Positions 57,501-64,000 of a stretch of 64,000 nucleotides of DNA are shown piece by piece. A program made the translations under genes and the position numbers. Source of the DNA: Stercorarius parasiticus (taxonomy: Eukaryota > Chordata > Aves > Charadriiformes > Stercorariidae). The stretch spans positions 613,182 through 677,181 of the forward strand of contig VWZL01002212.1 of NCBI GenBank assembly GCA_013396915.1, read 5' to 3'. The notes beneath the pieces are model-generated. The model was not told the origin of the DNA. It did not search any database and was given only the letters and a program-made list of their open reading frames with translations. How positions within the stretch are numbered: the stretch's first letter is position 1; every line of letters begins with the position of its first letter.

Positions 57501-60500
57501 TTGAAACACCACAGTGCTAAAAGAAATCGTTTACTTTCTTTTAGACAAAACCTTGCAGTCTCATTTGCCACCGAAGCTCCTTCCTCCTTGCCCCCCTCTG
57601 CCCTGGAACCAGCAGCCTCTGCCTTTCCCTGCTCTGTCCTCTCCTCTGCTCCCACCAGCCCCTGCCAGGAGCTGGGGCAGCCGCAGCAGCCCTTGCAGCT
57701 GTCACCGCGAGGAATGACCCGACCGTAAGAAGCCTTGCATCCCCCCCAACCCCTTTTTTTCCATGGAAAATAATTTGACTTTTGGCATTTATTTTTGTTT
57801 GAAATAATGTAGGGAAAGCATACTTGGATGATAACTGCACGCAAATATTTCCTGTCAAGCAAGACAAGAGAAACCCCACTGAAGCAGCGCAGAAGGCAGC
57901 ATGATCTCCCTACTTCTTTAGTTCTTTCTCTGCTTTCCAGCATATCAAGCAGAAGCTACAGCACGCCAGAACAGCACTTCTGTTTCAAGCCACCTCCTTT
58001 CGACCCCACAACATCCCTGCCAAGTCCGTTGGAGGGCAGCTGCAGGCTTCCTTCTCCCCTGCACCGGGTCTCAGTCTTGTCCTAAATTTTTTTCTACCAG
58101 CAATCCTTGCCCCCTCCCCTGTGTTGTTAACATTTCCTATTGCTTACTTTTAAAAGCCACCTGCTTTTAAACCTTCCAGGTTCCATTGCCTAGTATCTGC
58201 AATTAATCCAAGTGTCTTGCTGCAGGGGTTAAAAACCATCCAGAAGTTTGGCATTTTGTGAGTAAATTAAAATTAGGGGGATAAAAAGTGCAGTTAGTAG
58301 TGTACTCCGTGGAATCGGTCAGCTTTCAGATGCATGGGGAAATCTATTTATGGAGATGAGAAAGAAGATGAACATTTTTAATAAGATTACATTTTTTATT
58401 CACTAACAGAGAAGGTAATAGTGCTGATGCAACCCCTCCTTGCCATACTGGTAAGGAAACTTCTAGGAACAATACTGAGTTTAACTGCAGAAATGTGGGC
58501 GGTCTGCTTCAATATTAGGTACATCAGTTCTGGTACAACTCCAGTGAAAAAACAACTTAAAATACGGTGTTTTCTTTTAAAAAGCAAGTGCTTTTAGTCG
58601 TGGGATACTAAACAATCAGTGGCCCTGCATAATGTTATATATTTTTATACAACTATGAATACTTTTATTTATCTAGAATTCTATTTTTTTGGTCATTTTT
58701 TCACTTGTGTCTGCTTTCTTTTGCCATTTATGACTTCAGTCCTTCAACAAAAAGCCACAAGTTTCGCAATAACTATACCATTTTGTTTCTGGTCTTTCTT
58801 ACTCCTTTCTGGTGAAGCAGCCTGTTTTCTTTATGGTTTTTTTTCATGAACTAAGGCTCAGGAAATTCTCATATGATGTGCATCTCAGGGGAAGGGGCAT
58901 CTCTGTTTATCTGCAGGATGGAAATTGTTTAGCCTTTGTGGTTTCTGAAAGATGTTTGTAGACAAAATGGAGCTCAAAATACAGCCTAATCCACAGTGAA
59001 ATATTAGTTCTCCTTTCCTGTCAGCTTTCCTAAACCAAGATTTCGCCTCGTCTGTGAACGTTCCCTTGAAGAGGGCAGCTTGGATGGCTTCCACGTCCTA
59101 ACTCTTTGATTTGTGGCAGCTAAGATCAAGTGGGAATAGAGCTTGTTACAGTAATCCATCAGTGGTATAACACATGCAGGAACATCCCAAGGAGGGAGAC
59201 CTTGGGCGTCACGGGGAAGGTTAAGGCTATAATTTCTCATAATGTGATTTCGTCTGGCCTTTTCAGAATTTCGTCCGCTTTGGGCAGGGCCACTAGATCA
59301 GCAAACCACAGACTGAAAGACTGTGCTCAATTTTGTATGCTCTTAGACCTAAAAATTTTTTAAAAGTGACAGCATTAGGTTACGCTGTCTTCCACTTTCT
59401 AAAACTGAAAAAGGGAAGATTCACTTGAGAGCACAGCGTACATGCTGTTGTGGATTTTGGAAAACAAGGACTCTCCTCTCTCATGAACATTTTCATTTTA
59501 GTGGTTAACTTGGTCCCAATCAAAAAAAAAAAAGTGAAATAACTTCTTAACAAAGAGAAAAAGAGGGAAATGAGAAACGAATACACCTAAATATTAAGAG
59601 ATGAAGAAACACTCAAAGAAAAAAACCAAAAAAACCCCACCAATCTTCCAAACATGAGAAACTAACCTCAGTGAAGGCAATAAAACAGAACCTAAACAAT
59701 AGGCTGTACAAGAGGAAAATTAGGAGAACAGAGGTGGAATCCAAAGAGCAAATATGTAAGGATATAAAACAAGAGCCACAAATTCCTTTATGGTATCCAA
59801 AAAAAAAAGAAAATATGTAGGAGGTCCTGGATCACTGTGGATGAAAGAAACTGAGGAAGACGAAAATTATGGAAGGGAAGCAAGATGACTTCTTCTCATC
59901 CAACTTCACCACAGAGGATGTTCAGGAGAAACCTATTCTGGTACTTGCTTTTATTTTTCTGTATTTTATTTTTTAACAGACGTGAACTAATAGCAAGGTT
60001 CAAATACCTGCTAGCAGAAACAAATGTGTTGAAGGAAGATGACAGCTTACAAAGCAGTAAATAAGCAGAAGGCAAGAATTCTGACAGCAATTAAAATAAA
60101 GAAATTAAGCCACTGGCGAAAATGAGCACGTTTTCACTAAACTTAGTAACTTAAAGAATCAGAGAATAGCAAAAGTTTCACCTAGCTTTACAAAAGCAGC
60201 AAAGTTGATTCAGGAGACTACAGAGCTCCAAGCTTTACTACTATACCTTGTAACCTGGCCGAAAGGATGAAAAACAGGAAAATAAATACATCAAAATAAT
60301 CACTAGATTCTGAATATGTTTACAAAATAGTGAACACGTAAGAGCAAGTACAGAAAATCAGACTTCCAAAATCTTTACAAGAGCCTCATGGGAGACCACC
60401 TGAAGTGTGAAGTTAAGAGAGCAAAAGAAAAGAAGGAACATATATTGATTCTCATCTGATGACAGGGTTAGCAGCAGGTGTCTCACGGTTTGTACTTTGA

Positions 60501-63065
60501 ATTTGAAAATTATCTAGAAACAAGGAAGCACACCGAGAGGGTAAAATCTACAGATGGCAAGAAATTATTCAGATTAGTCCTCATTTAAGGTTATTAGGGA
60601 TTTGAAAGAGAAGCAGAAAATCTGCTTCAGCAGATGATGGTCATTACTGTAGATCACAATGAAGTGCACATTGCAGGCATTATTGGACTACTTTGGGCTT
60701 TGGGCCGAGTTCCGAATTGCCCGATCAGCTCAGGAGACTGCCTGGATGTCCTTGTGAACTGCCTAAAGACAATGGCTGTCAAAAGGATAGCAACAATCAA
60801 AATCCATGAAGAAAACCTCAGGACATCTACCACCAGATAGCACAAGCAGAATGGATAAACATAGTAAGCATGTAACATTTATAAAGAGAGGCCGGAATAC
60901 TGTATTTGCTATTGTTTAACCCATTCTAAAAGGTAAGATGGAGAAAAAGTCTGGAAATGGTCTCAAAAAAAGGATGTAGAAGGACTATTTGACACTTAGA
61001 CAAGGATCTCAGCAGCCTGGTTTAAGTTAGTCTTGCACTGAAAAGGATGATGGACCAGATGACCTTCAGAGGTCCCTTCCAATCTAAGTTATTCTATGAA
61101 ATAGCGAGATAAAAAAAGATTCAACTGTTCAATATATTCAGACCGTAAATATTAAAATTGTCAAATTCAACAGCGGATAAAATTAGATTATGAATTCATT
61201 GTCACACGAACTGCACTAGGAGCCAAAATAAGATTTGATTTTTGCAGTTTTTTTAAAAATTGTATTATACAGGGTTTCCCCTTCTCCCCCCAAAATATGC
61301 AAACAAGGTGGCTTTTGGAAAAGACATCCTTCCTCCATTTCATGCATATAATGAGTATTGTGACTCATGAAATAAAATTTTTCTAGGAGAGATCTTCCTT
61401 CTCCTTTGAAGCTTCTTGTGCTCTCCTCTCAAGCAGCTGGTATTGGCCGCTGTCTGAATCAAGACACTGGATTAGACGGATACTAATATTATCTGCTGTA
61501 ATTATTTCCATTTTCACAAGAGACATGACTCCAAAGCAGAATTTTCATGTTTGTTATCTCCTGACGATATTCTGTCATGTTTACTCCATTAATCAAGTAA
61601 TATACTGGTTTTAAGGGTCACCCATGAAATCTCACCCTCTGAGAGCTCCAAGAGTGAGGTTACAGTTTCTATCACGCCTGCTAGCAGCAGTAATAAATAA
61701 CCTTCACACCAAATTGAGCCACTGACCAGACCTATGCATTAGCCAAGGGAGAAGCACTTTTTAAAAAGAGGTGCTGCCACAAGTTTCCTTTATTTCTATT
61801 TATCTTTCCCAACTCCTAGTCATCAAGACTATTGTCAGGAGGGCAGAAAAGGAGTTATACAAAATATTTCAAGGACGTTTTCATTCTGGAAACAATTTTA
61901 TTACAAAAAAAAAGTTAATTCCTTCCATTGCCCTTAAAATACAATTAGAGAAGCCTTAAAAAAAAGACTCCCTCAAACCACAGAATATATTTGAAGACAG
62001 CGGTGCAATGAAGTTTTAACCTGAAAATATTTCCTAATAGTTATATACATTAATAATGTATGTAACATTAAATGGCTGTCATGATGTGGCTGCCTATTAG
62101 TGCACTGATGAGGAAACCACCTGACAGACAAGAGATACAGCTCAGAAGAGAGAGTACTGGCTTCTTTGAAATTCAATGGGAATGACACAATGAACCCACA
62201 TTCATAAAAAGGGCTGTGACCAGGGGAGAAACAAAATCAAAGAATAAAATAAAACCTTAAATATTTAACTTCAAAGAGGGTTTTAAAAAACATATATATA
62301 TTTACCCACTCGACATACCTTGGCTGACCTAGTGATGGCCCCGATCTCTGAATAAAGATCAGTGCTGTCTGGGAACTTTTCCACCACCATAGTGCAGACG
62401 TGGTGCAGGAGGGACTGCTTATGCACCGTATCCTTGACTTCTGGAACCTTCTCGAGGTAGCTCAACTCAAAAGCTTTGGCCTGTAAGGGGGGAAAAAAGG
62501 CAAGAAATTAAAAATAAAAATATTTACTTCTTCCCATGCAGATTAGTAGACACAAATGATTACCAAGTAGGGGCAGAGGGGAAAGAAGAATAATAATCCC
62601 ACAGCAGAAGAAACTTATTGCTTTTATTTATTTTTAACTTGCTAAAGAATAGGCTTAAAATCACTCCATCTGCAGTGAAATGTCTCATGACACAGTTCTC
62701 ACAATTTGAATGGGGAGCATCAACACTAAACTCAAGGGAGTTGCACAGGAAGAGTATCTACCTCTACATCTCCTTCAGGTTACGCTGAAAGAGGCAAAGA
62801 GCATCCCCTGACACACAATAAAAAGTAGATTCTGTTTTCTAAATTATATTTCTGCTACAAAATAAAGACCGGGTTGGAACTGTCATAATCGTTTTGATTT
62901 TTGAAGGAAAAAGCTACAGAGGAAATGCTGGGACATCAGGCTTACGTTGGTTCCATTCAGAAAGTTCCCAATGGCTAGTAGAGTAGAAAGGATAAATCCC
63001 AAAGTTTTATTGTGCTCCAGTTGATCCATTCCTTCCTTCAGGTCTAAAAGTGGTTCTGCAACTTC
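24466..63065 (-). CDS. FHOD3: FHOD3, C-terminal part (seven spliced exons, 5' end outside the window)
   Basis: FHOD3 is a formin that nucleates and bundles actin filaments; in heart muscle it supports sarcomere assembly. Joining the seven exons gives 357 residues plus a stop with no frame break. Residues 1 to about 220 are the C-terminal half of the FH2 domain, including the GNFLNGTN signature (33-40) and a basic helical tail ([17 protein letters not shown]). Residues 223-300 are an acidic/serine-rich linker with [14 protein letters not shown]. Residues 318-357 are the DAD: a basic run [11 protein letters not shown] followed by [10 protein letters not shown], which in the family binds the N-terminal inhibitory domain. 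The linker and DAD match FHOD3 better than FHOD1, from recalled family sequences. The start codon and N-terminal two thirds lie past base 64000. All six introns contained between these exons have GT donors and AG acceptors. Gene identity is high confidence; the species isoform is unknown. Confidence 0.95.
25615..25652. repeat. 19-base tandem duplication
   Basis: Two adjacent copies of ACAATCTAACTTAYTGAGW lie at 25615-25633 and 25634-25652, differing at two positions. It lies in the last FHOD3 intron. Confidence 0.85.
30061..30087. repeat. Perfect inverted repeat (10-base stem, 7-base loop)
   Basis: AAAACCTCCT (30061-30070) pairs with AGGAGGTTTT (30078-30087) around a loop of AATTTTC. It lies in the last intron. 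It is too short for a microRNA precursor. Confidence 0.85.
30540..30700. promoter_or_regulatory. Candidate conserved non-coding element
   Basis: A 160-base stretch holds ATGCAAATTAATTA at one end and TAATTATGCTAATCAGGTG at the other, combining octamer-like, homeodomain and E-box-like cores. It lies in the last FHOD3 intron. The function is inferred, not shown. Confidence 0.3.
33020..33064 (+). mobile_element. Possible ancient CR1/L3-like fragment
   Basis: TGGCCTCTGGCAGAGATACG followed by GGACTACAG resembles a segment near the 3' end of old CR1-like elements of amniotes (GGCCTCTGGCAGAGACAGGATACTGG pattern, broken here after the first part). This is recalled similarity only; a RepeatMasker run would decide. 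Confidence 0.35.
34130..34330. promoter_or_regulatory. Candidate conserved non-coding element
   Basis: It contains TCATTATGCAAATAAATCAA (octamer plus homeodomain cores) and GAGTGATGCCTCAG in repeat-free sequence of the last FHOD3 intron. Sequence style only. Confidence 0.25.
39222..39374 (-). CDS. FHOD3: FHOD3 coding exon F (acidic linker and first half of DAD)
   Basis: This 153-base exon starts with two bases completing a glycine codon and ends with one base of a leucine codon. It encodes [11 protein letters not shown], then [20 protein letters not shown], then [12 protein letters not shown]. The [10 protein letters not shown] helix and the basic run belong to the DAD region. Two serines (RKRS and RKS, residues 324 and 330 of the visible part) align by position with the ROCK-phosphorylated serines described for FHOD1 and FHOD3. 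The acceptor is GTATAG and the donor is gtgagt. Confidence 0.95.
39375..41661 (-). other. FHOD3: FHOD3 intron between exons E and F
   Basis: This 2.3 kb phase 1 intron has donor gtaagt and acceptor GTATAG. I see no repeat or internal exon. Base composition rises in GC toward exon E. Confidence 0.85.
41662..41833 (-). CDS. FHOD3: FHOD3 coding exon E (linker between FH2 and DAD)
   Basis: This 172-base exon enters in phase 0 and ends with one base of a glycine codon. It encodes [14 protein letters not shown], then [18 protein letters not shown], then [12 protein letters not shown]. It is GC-rich and has more CpG than the flanking introns. The serine-rich start is low complexity, while the [14 protein letters not shown] block is well conserved in FHOD3. 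The acceptor is TCCTGCAG and the donor is a consensus gtaagt. Because of the GC content, long open frames run antisense across it; these are shadows, not genes. Confidence 0.95.
43530..43920. promoter_or_regulatory. Candidate conserved non-coding element
   Basis: The block has the look of deeply conserved vertebrate enhancers: even AT-rich composition, no repeats, many homeodomain-type cores (TAATTG, ATTATGAATA, TAATTC) and a CCAATAAATTG stretch. It lies in the 8 kb FHOD3 intron. The call rests on sequence style only; conservation was not measured. Confidence 0.3.
46685..46738. repeat. Polypyrimidine tract (CCCT/CCTT-rich)
   Basis: About 54 bases that are nearly all C and T on the plus strand, with repeated TCCC units. 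On the transcribed minus strand it is a purine tract (GGGA repeats). Confidence 0.85.
47263..47310. repeat. 22-base direct repeat, period 26
   Basis: TCTCCACGCAAAGAGCCAGC at 47263 recurs as TCTCCATGCAAAGAGCCAGC at 47289, with four bases between copies. It lies in an FHOD3 intron. Confidence 0.85.
48926..48937. repeat. Short (TA)n run
   Basis: Six AT units in an AT-rich part of an FHOD3 intron. Confidence 0.8.
49460..49483. repeat. Perfect inverted repeat (9-base stem, 6-base loop)
   Basis: TTGTAACCA pairs with TGGTTACAA around CTTAAA. It is 373 bases downstream, in transcript direction, of the FHOD3 exon D donor. Confidence 0.85.
49856..50048 (-). CDS. FHOD3: FHOD3 coding exon D (end of FH2 and basic tail)
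   Basis: This 193-base exon begins with the third base of the split arginine codon and ends in phase 0. It encodes [19 protein letters not shown] through KTRGKMITD. The first part finishes the FH2 fold. The second part is a lysine- and arginine-rich helix ([18 protein letters not shown]) that follows FH2 in FHOD proteins. The acceptor is TTTTCCAG and the donor is a consensus gtaagt from 49855. Confidence 0.95.
50049..51758 (-). other. FHOD3: FHOD3 intron between exons C and D
   Basis: This 1.7 kb phase 2 intron splits an arginine codon (AG|G). The donor gtacag is weak and the acceptor TTTTCCAG is ordinary. The interior is AT-rich with nothing else recognised. Confidence 0.85.
51759..51949 (-). 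CDS. FHOD3: FHOD3 coding exon C (FH2 coiled-coil region)
   Basis: This 191-base exon enters in phase 0 and leaves after two bases of an arginine codon. It encodes [18 protein letters not shown] through [15 protein letters not shown] plus AG. The region is rich in charged and leucine residues and corresponds to the long helices near the end of FH2. The acceptor follows a run of eight T residues on the minus strand, a strong polypyrimidine tract. The donor is gtacag (51758-51753), which lacks the usual G at position +5, so it is a weak site. Confidence 0.94.
54900..54920. repeat. TTC microsatellite
   Basis: Seven TTC units, one interrupted as TTCC, lie in an FHOD3 intron. Confidence 0.8.
61001..61102 (+). 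mobile_element. CR1 LINE 3' end fragment
   Basis: The segment carries the family's hallmark 3' sequence: AGCAGCCTGGTTTA, then GATGGACCAGATGACCTTC, then AGAGGTCCCTTCCAATCTAA, ending in ATTCTATGAAAT. CR1 elements of birds end in short ATTCTGTG or ATTCTATG repeats. Only the last 100 or so bases are recognisable, as expected of the usual 5' truncation. It lies antisense to FHOD3 inside an intron. Confidence 0.9.
62319..62480 (-). CDS. FHOD3: FHOD3 coding exon B (FH2)
   Basis: This 162-base exon has phase 0 at both ends and encodes 54 residues, [12 protein letters not shown] through AITRSAK. The acceptor is TTACAG ending at 62481 and the donor is gtatgt from 62318. The sequence continues the helical FH2 domain after the GNFLN motif. 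The [14 protein letters not shown] and LLHHVC segments are characteristic of the FHOD subfamily rather than of the DIAPH or DAAM formins, from recalled family sequences. The intron separating it from exon A is only 465 bases. Confidence 0.95.
62481..62945 (-). other. FHOD3: FHOD3 intron between exons A and B (465 bases)
   Basis: A short phase 0 intron with donor gtaagc and acceptor TTACAG. Nothing further is recognised in it. Confidence 0.9.
62946..63065 (-). CDS. FHOD3: FHOD3 coding exon A (FH2 core, GNFLNGTN motif)
   Basis: This 120-base exon has phase 0 at both ends and encodes 40 residues, from [12 protein letters not shown] to [10 protein letters not shown]. The acceptor is a CAG at 63068-63066 and the donor is gtaagc from 62945. 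The GNFLN motif is the most conserved stretch of FH2 domains. It lies in the core of the actin-binding dimer. An ATG lies in frame in the intron just upstream, but it is not a start, because the protein homology begins exactly at the acceptor. Confidence 0.95.
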
Positions 63066-64000
63066 CTGCCATGAGAACAGAAACAAGAAAGTGAAGGCTG
63101 CAGTTGGCTATGGCCACTTCTAGTTTTTAAGTCTATGGTTTAGATTAATTACTGCAAAAAGTTCCTGAACTGGCGTCTTGCAGAGTGTAAACTGGCCATG
63201 TGTGCTGGCCTTCCTCCACGTTCCAGCTAATAAATCACATGCAAGGACAGCAAAGAAATACATAAAATACTTTCCTAATGTTGCTTCTTCATGTATGCAA
63301 TTGCCTTACTCGTCCTGGGGATTATTCTGTGATTCTAAATAGGTGAGAGAGAGAGTATCAGAGAAGGGGCTGCTGCATTCGATGTAGATGCATGAACATC
63401 CCCCTGCCCCAACTGACAAAAAAGCTCCTTATAGCTATTTTTTCTAATCTTTGAAAACCAAACAAAAAAAAGTTAGAATGCTGGCTGACTTGACATTTAT
63501 AGCCTGACTCTAAAGCTTTCTTCAAACGATGACCACCTCTGAGTTTTAGATATGGCTTTGTGCTTGTGTGACTTTAAAATTGAAAAAAAGCCCCACCCCA
63601 CTGTAAACATCAAGCTTTACAAGTGTTCTCATTTTAATCTTTTAACTTAATGCATCTTCCATCCATACACGTTATCTGAGTATAGGTATGTAAACTGATA
63701 AGCCCCGAACACATAAATTCTGTTCCATTACCTCGGGAAGTGAACTATGTCAGAGAGTTCAAAGGAAGAGGGCAAGGGTAATTGAGTTGACGGACCTTAT
63801 TTCTGTGTCTTTGTGTGAGGCCCAGGGTTATTTATTTTATATGCACATTAACAGTTCACATTGTTTCTATCTCCAAATGTCATCCTCGGCATCCACGAGC
63901 AGCTTCTTTTCCCGAATTATTACACTCTTTATGAACCAAGATGGAAAAATTAAGTTATTTTAGACCAAGAGGCAAAATAACTGAGAACTTCACTTTCTTG
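63066..64000 (-). other. FHOD3: FHOD3 intron upstream of exon A (partial)
   Basis: The window ends inside this intron. I found no further FH2-coding exon before base 64000. A short piece resembling a CR1 3' end lies at 63319-63336. Confidence 0.75.
63319..63336 (+). mobile_element. Possible CR1 3' end remnant
   Basis: ATTATTCTGTGATTCT resembles the last bases of many CR1 copies. The upstream sequence does not show the usual GGTCCCTTCCAACC, so this may be chance. Confidence 0.25.

Larger units (their letters stand above)
51950..62318 (-). other. FHOD3: FHOD3 intron between exons B and C (10.4 kb)
   Basis: This phase 0 intron has donor gtatgt and an acceptor preceded by eight T residues. It contains a CR1 LINE fragment at 61001-61102, a TTC-rich microsatellite at 54900-54920 and a GC-rich island near 57540-57740 with overlapping open frames on both strands. 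An A-rich stretch at 59500-60900 could be degraded retroelement sequence but matches nothing I recognise. Confidence 0.85.

Noticed and set aside
63066..63086. ATG in frame with FHOD3 exon A, giving an apparent start
   Set aside because: It lies in the intron before a good acceptor; FH2 homology begins exactly at the splice border and the protein continues upstream in the family.

Overview
The window is vertebrate nuclear DNA, most likely from a bird. It is AT-rich with long introns and few recognisable repeats. The one clear transposon is a CR1 LINE 3' end (about 61001-61102), and CR1 is the dominant interspersed repeat of birds and other sauropsids. There are no prokaryotic features: no operons, no dense long ORFs and no Shine-Dalgarno-led genes. 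The species cannot be fixed from the sequence alone.

Only one protein-coding gene can be supported: the 3' part of FHOD3 (formin homology 2 domain containing 3) on the minus strand. Seven coding exons join in a single frame with GT/AG borders: 63065-62946, 62480-62319, 51949-51759, 50048-49856, 41833-41662, 39374-39222 and 24548-24466. Together they encode the last 357 residues: the C-terminal half of the actin-nucleating FH2 domain, a linker, and the diaphanous-autoregulatory domain (DAD) ending at a TGA stop at 24468-24466. Upstream exons (the GTPase-binding and FH3/DID region, FH1, and the first half of FH2) lie beyond base 64000.

Layout: 1 to about 18550 is intergenic DNA downstream of FHOD3 with no supportable gene. 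About 18550-24465 is a probable long FHOD3 3' untranslated region with more than one possible polyadenylation signal. 24549-39221 is the 14.7 kb last intron, which splits the DAD coding sequence. 39375-64000 holds the other introns, including stretches that look like conserved non-coding DNA, one CR1 fragment, and a small GC-rich island near 57.5-57.8 kb.

I found no convincing undescribed system. The points most worth checking are the very long 3' UTR with alternative poly(A) sites, the DAD split across the largest intron (retention would replace the autoinhibitory tail), a weak donor inside the FH2 coding region, and several intronic blocks that read like enhancers. Long open frames in introns and on the antisense strand appear to be chance.
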